From assembly GCF_000336915.1 (NCBI RefSeq), contig NZ_AOMD01000033.1:120078-184077 (forward strand): a stretch of 64,000 nt of DNA. The letters run 5' to 3'. The DNA is from Halococcus saccharolyticus DSM 5350 (GTDB taxonomy: Archaea > Halobacteriota > Halobacteria > Halobacteriales > Halococcaceae). Each line of letters opens with the position of its first letter. Position 1 is the stretch's first letter. The notes under the pieces are model-generated. The model was not told where the DNA came from. It saw only the letters and a program-made list of their open reading frames with translations, and did no database searches. Below, piece by piece: positions 34,447 through 43,599 of this stretch. Both the position numbers and the translations under genes were made by a program.

Positions 34447-34583
34447 CGGGCACGACGGGATTTGAACCACGGTTGTTCCACTCGCTTCGCTCGTTTCACT
34501 CCCTGATTCAAATCCCGCGTCCGTCGTTCGTCACGCCTCGCTGTCGCTCGGCGATGACTCACGGGCACGACGGGATTTGAACC
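34446..34583. repeat. Direct repeat of the tRNA-Arg 3' end, possible attachment-site remnant
   Basis: A 23-bp sequence (34446-34468) is identical to 34561-34583, which is the acceptor and T-arm 3' end of the tRNA gene. Spacing is 115 bp. Between them TTCAAATCCCG (34507-34517) is an inverted copy of CGGGATTTGAA (34456-34466). This is the geometry of a tRNA-targeting integrase scar or a partial tRNA duplication. Confidence 0.65.
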
Positions 34584-34636
34584 CGCGACCGTTTGGTTAG
34601 AAGCCAAACGCTCTCTCCGGACTGAGCTACGTGCCC
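34562..34636 (-). tRNA. tRNA-Arg (anticodon UCU)
   Basis: 75-nt cloverleaf on the minus strand: acceptor GGGCACG/CGTGCCC with discriminator G, D-arm GCTC/GAGC, anticodon stem TTTGG/CCAAA with loop CTTCTAA (anticodon TCT), T-arm GCGGG-TTCAAAT-CCCGT. No intron and no encoded CCA. It decodes AGA, a codon rarely used in this genome but used twice in the anomalous PolD2 patch. Confidence 0.95.
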
Positions 34637-34719
34637 CGGTCGGGGATTCGCGCCGTCGGTGAAAAGTAGTCGGGTCTGGTGCGGAACGCTTACGCCTGTC
34701 TCCGGCCAACCGTCGACCG

Positions 34720-35301
34720 ATGAGGGTCATCGGGATCGTCGGATTGCCCGGCAGTGGCAAGAGCGAGGCTGCGGCCGTCGCCCGCGAGACGGGGGTGCCC
34801 GTGGTGACGATGGGCGACGTCATCCGAGAGGCGTGCCGCGAGCGTGGACTCGACCCCGCGACACACCACGGCGAGATGGCGAGTGCGCTCCGCGAGGAGG
34901 GGGGACCGGAGGCGATCGCCGAGCGCTCGCTGCCGATGATCGAGGACGCACTCGACGACGCCGACACCGTGCTGGTCGACGGGATTCGATCGGCTGTCGA
35001 GGCGACGCGCTTCGAGGCCGCGTTCGGCGAGGCGTTCACGCTCGTCGCGATCGAGGTCCCCTTCGAGATTCGGGCCGAGCGCGTCGATTCGCGCGGCCGG
35101 GACACTCCTGCCACCGAGGGCGGTGAGAGTCTCGAAGCACGTGACGAGCGCGAACGCGGGTTCGGGATGGACCACGCGATCGCCGACGCCGATCTCACGA
35201 TCACGAACACCGACTCGCTCGACGCGTTCCATGACCGGATTCAGGCGTTACTCGACGGCCGGACGGATGCGATCGGCGCGGAGCGGGGGACCGAGTCGTG
35301 A
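34720..35301 (+). CDS. UPF0200 nucleotide kinase-like protein
   Basis: 193-aa P-loop kinase-like protein: GIVGLPGSGKSEAAA (Walker A, residues 5-19), VVTMGDVIREA as nucleotide-binding helix, and VLVDGIRS as Walker B/DGxR. It resembles dephospho-CoA kinase/adenylate kinase; in archaea this UPF0200 family is a proposed candidate for missing kinases. Its TGA overlaps the GTG of the UPF0201 gene, a pairing widespread in archaea. Substrate not determinable here. Confidence 0.85.
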   Translation: MRVIGIVGLPGSGKSEAAAVARETGVPVVTMGDVIREACRERGLDPATHHGEMASALREEGGPEAIAERSLPMIEDALDDADTVLVDGIRSAVEATRFEAAFGEAFTLVAIEVPFEIRAERVDSRGRDTPATEGGESLEARDERERGFGMDHAIADADLTITNTDSLDAFHDRIQALLDGRTDAIGAERGTES

Positions 35302-35711
35302 TCTACCGGGTCGACGTTGCGATCACCGCGCCCGTACGCGACACCGAAGTCACCGATCGCGTCGCCGACGCGATCACGAACCTCTTTCCGGAGGCCGAAC
35401 TCGAACGCGGACCGGGCGAGATCAGCGCCGAAACCCACTCGCTCGACCACTTCTCGGAACTCCTCCACCGCCAGGAGATCCTCGATACCGCTCGGGGCGA
35501 GTTCTTCGACGGCCGTCAGGGCGACGCCCTCTCCTTCGATCTGAAGAAACAGGCCGCGTTCGAGGGCGTGGTCAACTTCGCGGTCGGCGAGCCGAGCGAA
35601 CTCGGCGAGATCCACGTCCGGGTGCGCGTCCACGAGCCGTCCGTCGAGGCGTACGTCGATCACGTCGCCCCGTCGACCGAGGACGGAACGCCGGTCACCG
35701 ACGGTCCGTAG
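35298..35711 (+). CDS. UPF0201 (COG1325) family protein
   Basis: 137-aa protein beginning with GTG (overlap GTGA with the preceding stop). Features of the UPF0201 family: RVADAITNLFPEAELE, HSLDHFSELLHRQEILDTAR and a beta-rich C-terminal half. The family has been described as a predicted RNA-binding/exosome-associated protein; direct evidence is limited. Converges with, and overlaps by 17 bp, the oxidoreductase gene on the other strand. Confidence 0.82.
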   Translation: MIYRVDVAITAPVRDTEVTDRVADAITNLFPEAELERGPGEISAETHSLDHFSELLHRQEILDTARGEFFDGRQGDALSFDLKKQAAFEGVVNFAVGEPSELGEIHVRVRVHEPSVEAYVDHVAPSTEDGTPVTDGP

Positions 35712-36786
35712 CACGGTCCGCGCTCGCCTCGTCGAACCCGCTAACGAAGATTGCTACCCACTCGCTCATGTCTCGCTTTCGACGTACTTCGACCGATTCG
35801 ACCCATTTCACCCACTGGAATCCGCGCCGGCCGGGCGCGACGAGCCGGAGGGGGAAGCCGTGGCCGTGGCTGAGCCGTTCGCCATCGACGTGGGTCGCGA
35901 GCAGTGCGTCGCGGGCCTCCTCGATCGGCAGACTCCAGCGATAGCCCGTCACCGATCGGAACGAAATCCACTGCGCCTCGTCGGTCGGTTCGGCGCTATC
36001 GAGGAGATCGCCGATTCGGATACCCTGCCAGTCGTGCGTCGAGTACCAGCCGCTGGTGCAGTCGAGCACGGCGCGGCGTCCCGCGTCCGAATCGAGCGCT
36101 CCACCGTCGAACGCGAGTTCGCGCTCGACTCGGCCGCCGACCCGGAGCTGCCAGTCGTCGGGATCGATCGGATCGGGATCGTCAGCGACCCAGCTCGTGA
36201 CCGGGAACGCGTTGCCCTCGCCGCTGCCGTCCTCGCGCGACCCAGTGAAGCGGTGGTCAGCGCCCGCGAGCCCGAACAGCCGGTTGGCTCCGCGCTGGAG
36301 TCGCCACGTCAGCGCACCGAATCCCACGACAGCGACGCCACTCAGTGCAGTCCGTCGCCCCGCGAAGTCGTCGGTGCTCGGGGCGCGGAACCGTCCGCGT
36401 AGGTGGATGAGCAAGAGAGGAACGACGAGCACGCCGAGCGCCATGTGGACGAACAGCCCCGTCCACGGACCGATCCCGAAACGGCCACCGAACGTCCAGT
36501 AGACTCCGGTAGCGAGCGCCGCGATGGCCACAGCTCCGAGGAGGATCGAGAACGGGGTGTATCGGTCCCACGCTGCCCGGCTGGTCACACGGTGGCGCAC
36601 GCGTCGGAGTTTCCAGAACAGCAAGAGGACGAGCGAGAGGCCGCCGATCCCGTGGGTCACGAACACCCACGCGTCGCCGGTGCGTCCCGACACGAGCCCG
36701 AGGAGGCCGGTGGCGACCGCGAAGCAGACGGCTCCGAGAATCGACCAGTCGACCAGCCGCGGCGGGAGTTCGAGACGCGATCCCAT
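35695..36786 (-). CDS. Membrane b-type cytochrome-Mo oxidoreductase fusion
   Basis: 363-aa protein. Residues 12-130 hold four membrane helices with histidines H45, H114 and H128 suited to b-heme. Residues 200-335 form a sulfite-oxidase-type molybdopterin domain with Mo-ligand C243 (LDCTSGWYSTHDW). Between them lies GRRTALSGVAVVGFGAL (143-159), a twin-arginine-like signal followed by a fifth hydrophobic stretch. It resembles a single-chain MsrQ-MsrP arrangement, with the Mo domain probably outside. Substrate unknown. Confidence 0.8.
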   Translation of the reverse strand: MGSRLELPPRLVDWSILGAVCFAVATGLLGLVSGRTGDAWVFVTHGIGGLSLVLLLFWKLRRVRHRVTSRAAWDRYTPFSILLGAVAIAALATGVYWTFGGRFGIGPWTGLFVHMALGVLVVPLLLIHLRGRFRAPSTDDFAGRRTALSGVAVVGFGALTWRLQRGANRLFGLAGADHRFTGSREDGSGEGNAFPVTSWVADDPDPIDPDDWQLRVGGRVERELAFDGGALDSDAGRRAVLDCTSGWYSTHDWQGIRIGDLLDSAEPTDEAQWISFRSVTGYRWSLPIEEARDALLATHVDGERLSHGHGFPLRLVAPGRRGFQWVKWVESVEVRRKRDMSEWVAIFVSGFDEASADRATDRR

Positions 36787-36846
36787 CGTTCAGAGTACGG
36801 GCTCCAGGCGGTTGAGCCCTGCGCCCACTTGCGACGGACGCCCCTC

Positions 36847-37830
36847 TCAGCCGTACGACCGCTCGGCGACCGTCTTGCCTACCTCGTTCCGCACCGTTAC
36901 GGTGTCGCCGTCGTTGTTCCAGACGGCCCCCGACGCACCCCAGTACAGTTCGTTTCGACTATCCGACCCGGAACCCGTATAGAGCGCGACCCGCTCGCCT
37001 GGTCCGAGCGCGAACCCCTGTGGGAACGTGTAGGTGTGATCGGCGGCGTCGCTCACGGTCCAACCGGCGAGAACGAGTCGGTCCTCGCCTCGATTCTCGA
37101 ATACGATCCGTTCGCCGTTGGGGTTCGCGTTGTCGTTGCCCGGCGCGTCCGCGTCGATCTCGGCGATCACGAGTCCGCCTGGTTCCGACCGCTCCCCGGT
37201 CGTCGCTCCCGACTCGGTGCTATCGGTCGCACACGTCCAGAGACCGAGTTTCTTCCGCTGGGCGCGCGTCTCGGCCCGGTCGAACCGATCGCGACCCGCG
37301 AACGAGGTGTCGTACACCCGGGCGTACCCCTCGGCGACGAGTCGGTAGTTGACTCCGGTCCCGTCGTGGCGGACGAACGCCAGCAGCCGACCGTAGCGGT
37401 CGCGGCGGTCGCCGCCGACCACGAGGCGCACCTGCTCGTCCGCGAGCACTCGTTCGACGAACTCGCTCGCGTTCCGGCCAGCGTCCCGGAGACAGGTATT
37501 CCCCGCCTCGGTGTCGGGAACGCCCTCGAACTCCGGAGGATCGTTCGCGACGTGGACTTCCGGCGTGTCGACGCCGAGCAGCCGGACCGTGTCGATCGTC
37601 CCGTTCGAGTATCGGACTTCGATGGTGTCGCCGTCGACGACCCGGATGACGGTCGCCGCTCGTCCCGTCGCTCGGTCAACGGCTGTTCCGCCCGTGGCAG
37701 TCGCTGCCGGGGTCGTCGTGGCACCTGGCGTCTCGACCGGCGACGCCGTGGGTTCGGTCGTCCCCGGCGTCGTTCCCGCGCAGCCAGTGAGGACGACACA
37801 GGTGACGAGAACCCACGTGAGGCGGCGCAT
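36847..37830 (-). CDS. Secreted nuclease lipoprotein with lamin-tail domain
   Basis: 327-aa exported protein. The lipobox LTGC places the lipidated cysteine at residue 17, followed by a Thr/Pro-rich linker to about 55. A staphylococcal-nuclease-like domain (about 58-200) has VVDGDTIEV, VRLLGVDTPEV and DRYGRLLAFV with the catalytic R/D/E set. The C-terminal 110 residues (GLVIAEIDADAPGND..., ERIVFENRG, WTVSDAADHTYTFP) are a lamin-tail/LTD domain. Likely digests environmental DNA at the cell surface. ATG at 37830 is preferred over GTG two codons upstream. Confidence 0.88.
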   Translation of the reverse strand: MRRLTWVLVTCVVLTGCAGTTPGTTEPTASPVETPGATTTPAATATGGTAVDRATGRAATVIRVVDGDTIEVRYSNGTIDTVRLLGVDTPEVHVANDPPEFEGVPDTEAGNTCLRDAGRNASEFVERVLADEQVRLVVGGDRRDRYGRLLAFVRHDGTGVNYRLVAEGYARVYDTSFAGRDRFDRAETRAQRKKLGLWTCATDSTESGATTGERSEPGGLVIAEIDADAPGNDNANPNGERIVFENRGEDRLVLAGWTVSDAADHTYTFPQGFALGPGERVALYTGSGSDSRNELYWGASGAVWNNDGDTVTVRNEVGKTVAERSYG

Positions 37831-37893
37831 ACTCACACGATCGCGTCATCCCTTCTAAACCCTCGGACGAGTTTCGGCGGTTCCGTCTCGGGT

Positions 37894-38451
37894 TCAGACC
37901 ATGACCTGGACGACCCCGAATAACACGAGCACGCCGAGCACGTCACAGACGTTCGTCACGACCGGGATCACGAGATCGTCGGGATCGAGCTCGAACCGGT
38001 AGGCGGCGTAGGTCGCCACGACGGTGACGGCGACGGCGAGCACCGAGAGCACCGCACCGCTCGCGGTCGCGACCAGCACCACCGTCGGGAGCGTGAGGCC
38101 CGAGCCGGCGGTGAGTGCGGTGAGTCCCCACGCTCCCGCGCCGACGACCGGAAAGACGGTGAGCGCGAGCCCTACGGTCGCGACGGCGTTGCCGGCGAGG
38201 GTGTCGTCGGTCGGCGAAAAGGAGAGCGTGCCGAGATGGAACGCCGTCGAGAGCCGCGCGGCGAGAACGCTCCCCAGATTGCCTGCCGTGCCGATCGTGA
38301 CCGGAACGAGCACGAGCAGCGCGGGGTAGCGAAGCAGGGTGGCCTCGAACGAGCCGAGCACGAACCCGCTGCCGAGTTCGACGAGCGTGAGCACGACGAG
38401 GACGGGCAACAGCGCCCGTGTGATCGCCCGGAACGTCCACTCGGTCGCCAC
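37894..38451 (-). CDS. MgtE/SLC41 membrane-domain protein, second half
   Basis: 185-aa protein with about five membrane helices and the MgtE-type pattern VPVTIGTAGNLGSVLAARLSTAFHLG. It lacks the cytoplasmic N and CBS domains of bacterial MgtE. It starts with GTG directly after the stop of the paired gene. The two halves together would give one SLC41-like two-repeat pore for Mg2+ or another divalent cation; heterodimer formation is inference. Confidence 0.83.
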   Translation of the reverse strand: MATEWTFRAITRALLPVLVVLTLVELGSGFVLGSFEATLLRYPALLVLVPVTIGTAGNLGSVLAARLSTAFHLGTLSFSPTDDTLAGNAVATVGLALTVFPVVGAGAWGLTALTAGSGLTLPTVVLVATASGAVLSVLAVAVTVVATYAAYRFELDPDDLVIPVVTNVCDVLGVLVLFGVVQVMV

Positions 38452-39030
38452 TCATCCACCTCCGAGCGCGAGCACGATCCGCACTGCGAGCAACAGGTAG
38501 GCGATCCCGAACACGTCGCCGGTGGTCGTGACGAGCGGCCCGACCAGCGTGTCGGGGTTGTACCCCCGCCGGTAGCCAGCGAACACCGCGAGCACGACCA
38601 CCGTCGAGAGCGTCACGCCCGAGAACAGCCCGGCGAGCACCGCGATCCCGACGAGCGTGGTAAGCGGCGCGGGTGACGCCGAAAGCGCCCACAGGACGAC
38701 GTACGCCGCAGTCGCGGCGAACGCGCTCGCGAGCAATCCGTTCGCGATCGACGCCGCGACCGCCGACCGGAGCCGTGGGTCACCGCCGCGCACTCGGGGT
38801 TCGACGAGGCCTTGGTGAAGCGCGGTGGCGATCCGTGCGCCGAGCGAGCTGTAGACGTTGCCTCGCGTCGCGAGCAACGCGGGCACGAGCACGAGCAGTC
38901 CCGACACCGCTCGGAGTTCCTCGCGCATCCCGCCGAGGACTACGCCCGCGAGAAGCCCGCCGACGAGACTCGCCGACAGCGCCGGCAGCGCCTCGCGGTA
39001 GGCCTCGCGCGCGACCTCGGCAACGGTCAT
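38452..39030 (-). CDS. MgtE/SLC41 membrane-domain protein, first half
   Basis: 192-aa membrane protein with five or so helices and the signature LVPALLATRGNVYSSLGARIATALHQG, the MgtE pore motif. No CBS or N domain. Its TGA is immediately followed by the GTG of the second half with zero spacing, so the subunits are made from one mRNA. The paralogous halves mirror the internal duplication of SLC41 transporters. Confidence 0.85.
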   Translation of the reverse strand: MTVAEVAREAYREALPALSASLVGGLLAGVVLGGMREELRAVSGLLVLVPALLATRGNVYSSLGARIATALHQGLVEPRVRGGDPRLRSAVAASIANGLLASAFAATAAYVVLWALSASPAPLTTLVGIAVLAGLFSGVTLSTVVVLAVFAGYRRGYNPDTLVGPLVTTTGDVFGIAYLLLAVRIVLALGGG

Positions 39031-39177
39031 TGCGTGGATCGACCGCCGCCAACGGTAAAAAGGTCGCTCAGTGCCGTCGTGTTGAGCACCACTCGATCGG
39101 CCTCGGGAGCGACGGATCTCGGGTATCCGATTCGCAGTCGGGCAGCTGGCGGGGCTCGTCTCTCCGTTGCTCCACCA

Positions 39178-40029
39178 TCATCCAGGTTCTCCGGATTGGA
39201 GCTCGCGGCCGTAAATAGCCACCAGACCGAGCGCGAGCGCCCACGTGACTGCCGCTTCGAACCAGTGTAGCGTGTTGGTGACGTGCTGGATCGGGTTCAG
39301 TAGCGTCGAGGCGTTGAGGCTGGCGTGAAATAGCACTACCAGCAAGACGCTACGCTCGGTGGCACGGTACAGCCACGTGAACACGACCGAAAGTGCTAGC
39401 GTGTTGATCGCGTACGGAACGAAGGGTGTGCCGTACTGACTCACTCCTGCCGTCATGAACAGTGGGAGATGCCAGAGCGCCCATACGGCACCGATCACGA
39501 GGCTCGCCATCACTGCGTCGAACCGTTCGAGCAGTCGCGGCAGGGCGAACCCGCGCCAACCGAGTTCCTCCTGTCCGCCACCCAGCACGGACAGAGAAAT
39601 CACGTCGAGCGTGTAGATCAGTGGCAGCGCGTAGATCGGTCCCTGTCGAACGAGATCGGGCTGTTCGATCGGAGCTCCGAGAGCGACGGCGGCAACGCTC
39701 GTAGCTGTAATCAGGACGAACGGAATCCCCAGTGTAGCGAGATACCACTGAGGGTGGACGCGCCACCGGAGCACCGGACCGACCCACGCTCGCAGCGAGT
39801 CGCCAACGAGCCACGTGACGATCGCCGCCGCAACTGGTGGACCCAATACGCCGATAACGGTCATCCCGAGCACCAACGGCTCTCGATCGACGACACCGGC
39901 GGCTACGGGCACCCATCCGGCCCACGAGATAACCAGCGTCAGCGCGAAGAAGCTCGAGACGTCACGACTGGCAACGAACGCGCCGATCGGACCAAGCCGG
40001 TACGTTCGAGAGGCGACTGATCCGTTCAT
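39178..40029 (-). CDS. CPBP intramembrane metalloprotease
   Basis: 283-aa polytopic protein of the CPBP/Rce1 (Abi) family. Motif 1 is GGGQEELGWRGFALPRL (EExxxR), motif 2 FDAVMASLVIGAVWALWHLPL (FxxxH-like with WHLP), and later a histidine in LFHASLNAS. About eight helices. It could cleave membrane or prenylated peptides; family members also act in self-immunity to peptide toxins. GC is a little lower than its neighbours. No bacteriocin-like ORF is adjacent. Confidence 0.87.
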   Translation of the reverse strand: MNGSVASRTYRLGPIGAFVASRDVSSFFALTLVISWAGWVPVAAGVVDREPLVLGMTVIGVLGPPVAAAIVTWLVGDSLRAWVGPVLRWRVHPQWYLATLGIPFVLITATSVAAVALGAPIEQPDLVRQGPIYALPLIYTLDVISLSVLGGGQEELGWRGFALPRLLERFDAVMASLVIGAVWALWHLPLFMTAGVSQYGTPFVPYAINTLALSVVFTWLYRATERSVLLVVLFHASLNASTLLNPIQHVTNTLHWFEAAVTWALALGLVAIYGRELQSGEPG

Positions 40030-40118
40030 CGCTGCCGATCATCGCGTTCATATGCAATAAACACGTTCACGAGCGACGAACATATCACGTGGTGTCACCG
40101 GACGAAGTGAGAATCCGC

Positions 40119-41522
40119 TCAGCCGAACGGTCCGCCACCGCCGCCCATGCCACCCATTCCACCCATCCCGCCGCCGCCCTCGCCCTCCATCCGCTTCATC
40201 ATCCGCTGCATGTCGGCGTCGCCCATCCCCTGGAACTGCTTTAGGGTGCGCTCCATCATCCGGTGCTGTTCTAAGAGTTCCTGCACGCGCTCTTCGGGCT
40301 GGCCGCTACCGCGCGCGATCCGGCGGGTCTGGCTCGCGCCGATCGAGCGGGGGTTTTCGAGTTCGTCCTCGGTCATCGAGTCCATTACGATGTCGAAGCT
40401 CCGCATCCGGTCCTGGGTGACGTCCATCGCGTCGTCGGGGAGCTGGTCCTTGATCCCGCCGCCCAATCCAGGGATCATGTCGAGCACCTGATCGAGGGGC
40501 CCCATCTTGTTCATCGCGTCCATCTGGTGGCGCATGTCCTTCAGGGTGAACTGCCCCTCCAGGATGTCCTCTGGGTCCCAGTCCTCCTCGTCGGTGTCGG
40601 TGTCGGCCATCGCGCGCTCGACGCGCTCGGCGAGCTGCTTGAGGTCGCCCATCCCCAGCAGCCGGGAGATGAACCCGTTGGGCTCGAAGCGCTCGACGTC
40701 CTGAACCGTCTCACCGGTCCCGAGGAACGCGATCGAGGAGTCGGTCTCGTTGACCGCCGTGAGCGCACCTCCACCCTTCGCGGTCCCATCGAGCTTGGTG
40801 ATCGCGACGCCGTCGATCCCGATCGCCTCCTCGAAGCGCTGAGCCTGATCCTTCGCTCCCTGCCCCAACGCCGCGTCCATCACGAGCAGGCTCCGATCGG
40901 GTTCGACGACCGCGTCGATTTCCTGAATCTCGTCGATCAGTCCCTCCTCCAGGGCGTGGCGACCCGCGGTGTCGACGATGTGGATGTCGGCTTCCTCGGT
41001 CGCCGCGAGGCCGTCGCGGGCGATCTGGACGGGATCGTCGGCGTCGGGATCGCCGTAGAAGGTGACCTCCGCGCGTTCTGCCATCTCCTTCGCCTGATCG
41101 TACGCGCCTGGCCGGAAGGTGTCGGTCTGGATCACCGCCGGGCGCAGCCCCTTCTTTGAGAACCACCACGCCATCTTCGCCGCGGTCGTCGTCTTCCCCG
41201 ACCCCTGGAGCCCGGCGAGCAGGATGGTCTGGGGTTCGAGCGGGAGGTCGGTCGATTCGCCGACGAGATCGACCATCTCCTCGTAGACGATCCGGAGGAC
41301 GAAATCGCGAGCTGTGGTGCCGCCTGGCGGCTCCTCTTCGAGCGCGCGCTGCTCGATACTGTCCGAGAGCTCCATCACGAGGTCGATCTCGACGTCGGCC
41401 TGGATCAGCGAGCGCTGGATCTCCCGGACGACCTCCTCGACGTCCTCCTCGTCGAGTCTGGTCTTTCCCTGAAGTCGGTCGAGAGTTCCCCGGAGGGAAC
41501 TCCCGAGGTCGTCGAGTACCAT
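40119..41522 (-). CDS. ffh: Signal recognition particle protein SRP54
   Basis: 467-aa GTPase that binds signal peptides and 7S RNA. N domain about 1-90, G domain with [22 protein letters not shown] and [11 protein letters not shown] domain from about 300 with methionine-rich helices ([12 protein letters not shown]). The tail is Gly/Met-rich ([14 protein letters not shown]). It lies near its receptor FtsY, with one unrelated gene and a repeat between. Confidence 0.96.
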   Translation of the reverse strand: MVLDDLGSSLRGTLDRLQGKTRLDEEDVEEVVREIQRSLIQADVEIDLVMELSDSIEQRALEEEPPGGTTARDFVLRIVYEEMVDLVGESTDLPLEPQTILLAGLQGSGKTTTAAKMAWWFSKKGLRPAVIQTDTFRPGAYDQAKEMAERAEVTFYGDPDADDPVQIARDGLAATEEADIHIVDTAGRHALEEGLIDEIQEIDAVVEPDRSLLVMDAALGQGAKDQAQRFEEAIGIDGVAITKLDGTAKGGGALTAVNETDSSIAFLGTGETVQDVERFEPNGFISRLLGMGDLKQLAERVERAMADTDTDEEDWDPEDILEGQFTLKDMRHQMDAMNKMGPLDQVLDMIPGLGGGIKDQLPDDAMDVTQDRMRSFDIVMDSMTEDELENPRSIGASQTRRIARGSGQPEERVQELLEQHRMMERTLKQFQGMGDADMQRMMKRMEGEGGGGMGGMGGMGGGGGPFG

Positions 41523-41646
41523 TTCCCATCTCTACGCCGTGTGGCTGGTAAAGGCTTGTCCGTCGAACTGTGTGGCTGAGGCTCATCCTGGCTTTGAGGC
41601 TGTGGCATCGAAACGGGTAGAAACGACGTGAAATGCTCACTCACCC

Positions 41647-41760
41647 GAGACAGATGAATACCGCAGGCCACACCCTCCCCAACCGATTCGCTCCGCTCGT
41701 TTCACTCGCTTCGCTCATCCCTCGCGCGAGTCGTGCGCTTCGCGTACTCCCGCGCGCCAT
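41647..41760 (+). repeat. Interspersed repeat, family A copy 3
   Basis: CAGATGAATACCGCAGGCCA, CACCCTCCCCAACCGATTCG, CGCTTCGCTC tracts, CATCCCTCGCGCGAGTCG, an imperfect hairpin GTGCGC-TTC-GCGTAC and CCCGCGCGCC. It lies between SRP54 (divergent) and the 3' end of the metal-dependent hydrolase gene. Confidence 0.8.
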
Positions 41761-41766
41761 CCGCTG

Positions 41767-42258
41767 TTACCCGATGATCCCCGTGAACCACAACACTGCG
41801 GCCGTCGCGCCCACCCCGAGCACGAACAGGAACCCGTTCGCGAGCGTGCTCGACGCGCGGGCGAACCCGAGCGAGAACCGACGGGTGGACAGCGGCCAGA
41901 ACGGCGCGATCCCCATCGGCGTCAGCCAGTCGGCGACGAGATGTGCGACGACCGCCAGCGCGCCGAGTCCGAACCCGAACGAGCCAAGCAGCCGTGGCTC
42001 GAACCTGGGTAGCCCAGTTCCGAGGAACCATCCGGCCGCGCCGCACGCGAGTCCGACGAGCACCGCGAACCCGATGGTGTGGGTCGGGCCACGATGGGAA
42101 ACGAACGGGAGCCGCAGATCGACATCCGGCAGCATGGCGAGCCAGATCATCACGGCGAACCCGGTGATGGCAAGCGCGACCCGCCCCGTCACGAGCATCG
42201 CGTAGCCCGCTGGCGCGTAGCAAAGCAGCCCGACCCCGATGTGGCCCTGGCGGTACAC
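41767..42258 (-). CDS. YdjM-like membrane metal-dependent hydrolase
   Basis: 163-aa membrane protein of the LexA-regulated/YdjM (DUF457) type: MYRQGHIGVGLL at the start, AMLPDVDLRLPFVSHRGPTHT with conserved D and HRGxTH, and VAHLVADWLTPMGI near the end. The histidines and aspartates are the presumed metal ligands. About four hydrophobic helices. Starts 18 bp after the ftsY stop, so it is probably co-transcribed. Substrate unknown. Confidence 0.85.
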   Translation of the reverse strand: MYRQGHIGVGLLCYAPAGYAMLVTGRVALAITGFAVMIWLAMLPDVDLRLPFVSHRGPTHTIGFAVLVGLACGAAGWFLGTGLPRFEPRLLGSFGFGLGALAVVAHLVADWLTPMGIAPFWPLSTRRFSLGFARASSTLANGFLFVLGVGATAAVLWFTGIIG

Positions 42259-42276
42259 ACCTGCTCCGCTCCCCGA

Positions 42277-43590
42277 CTACTCCTCGCCGCCGAGCAGCCG
42301 GTCGACGAGCACGTCGGGATCGAACCGCTCGATGTCGTCGTAGCCCTGGCCAGTCCCCAAGAAGAGAATCGGTTTGCCGGTGACGTGGGCGATCGAGATC
42401 GCCGCCCCACCCTGGGAGTCGGCGTCGGCCTTCGCCAGAATTGCGCCGTCGATCGCCGCGGCGTCGTCGAACTCCTCGGCGCGATTGGTGGCGTCCTGGC
42501 CCGCGACCGCCTCGTCCACGAACAGTGTCATGTCGGGATCGACCACGCGATCGATCTTCGCGAGCTGGGCCATCAGGTCGTTCGAGGTGTGGAGTCGACC
42601 CGCCGTATCGCCGAGCACCACGTCGATGTCGTTCGCCTCGGCGTACTCGACCGCATCGTAGAGCACGGCGGCCGGATCGGAGCCCTGGTCGTGAGCGATC
42701 AGCTTCTTTCCCAGTCGATCGGCGTGCTCGCCCAACTGCTCGTTCGCGCCCGCCCGATAGGTGTCGCCGTTCGCGAGCACGGTCGAAAGCCCGCGCTCCT
42801 CGAAGTAGCGCGCGAGCTTCGCGATGGTCGTCGTCTTCCCGACACCGTTGATCCCCGTGAAGACGATCGTCACGGGCTTGTCGGCCTCCGCGATCCGTTC
42901 GTCGAAGTCGAACTGGCCGACGCTGATCACCTCCCGGAGGGCCTCGGCGAGCGCCTCTTCGACCACCGTGCCGGTGGTCTTGACTTGGGCGCGGGTCGCG
43001 CCGGTAAGCTCCTCGCGGAGCCGGTCGAGGATCGCCTCGGCGACGCTCATCTCGACGTCGCTTTCGAGCAGCGCCATCTCGAGATCGAACAGCGGGGCGT
43101 CGAGTTCGCCCGCCTCGATCAGCGACTGGCCGGTGGCGAACAGTTTCGCACGCGTCCCGAGACCGAGATTGCTTCCTTCCCCATCGTCGCTCTCCGCCTC
43201 GTCCGCTTCTCGATCGTCGTCCGTCCTTGACGTCGACCATCCTCTGCGCGCCGCGTCGGCAGCGGTCTCCGTGGACCGCTCCGCCGCCGGCTCCGTTGGC
43301 TCCGCCGGCTCGTCCGCCGTCGCTGATGCGGGTTCACCATCCGGGCCTTCCGTTTCGGGGGTCGCGTCGGCCTCGGCTCCTGCTGACGCCGCCGCCTCCC
43401 TCGTGGTCTCCGGCTCCGTCTCGGCTCCGGCCTCTGCCTCGACCCCACCGCCGGGAGCGTCGGGTTCGGCCTCGTCGCTCTCGATTTCACTCTCGGCTTC
43501 GGAGTCTGCGGCCTCACTGGCCGCCTCGTCGAGTTCCTCCTCGGCGTCGCGCTGGAAGGAGGAGAGCTTGTCCTTGAGTCCGTCGAACAT
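42277..43590 (-). CDS. ftsY: SRP receptor FtsY
   Basis: 437-aa SRP receptor GTPase. Residues about 15-115 are a long acidic, Ala/Glu/Pro-rich membrane-associating region, then the NG domain with FTGINGVGKTTTIAKLA, DTAGRLHTSNDL and AKADADSQGG. It docks SRP54-ribosome complexes at the Sec translocon. It begins 9 bp after the prefoldin alpha stop in the same direction. Confidence 0.95.
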   Translation of the reverse strand: MFDGLKDKLSSFQRDAEEELDEAASEAADSEAESEIESDEAEPDAPGGGVEAEAGAETEPETTREAAASAGAEADATPETEGPDGEPASATADEPAEPTEPAAERSTETAADAARRGWSTSRTDDDREADEAESDDGEGSNLGLGTRAKLFATGQSLIEAGELDAPLFDLEMALLESDVEMSVAEAILDRLREELTGATRAQVKTTGTVVEEALAEALREVISVGQFDFDERIAEADKPVTIVFTGINGVGKTTTIAKLARYFEERGLSTVLANGDTYRAGANEQLGEHADRLGKKLIAHDQGSDPAAVLYDAVEYAEANDIDVVLGDTAGRLHTSNDLMAQLAKIDRVVDPDMTLFVDEAVAGQDATNRAEEFDDAAAIDGAILAKADADSQGGAAISIAHVTGKPILFLGTGQGYDDIERFDPDVLVDRLLGGEE

Positions 43591-43599
43591 CGTTCGGCC

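Noticed and set aside
34447-34525. Second tRNA gene next to tRNA-Arg
   Set aside because: Only the 3' acceptor/T-arm sequence is present; no D-arm or anticodon arm can be folded.
34242-35210. Upstream extension of the SDR frame through the tRNA region
   Set aside because: It would translate a tRNA gene and a repeat; the SDR fold begins at the ATG at 34241.
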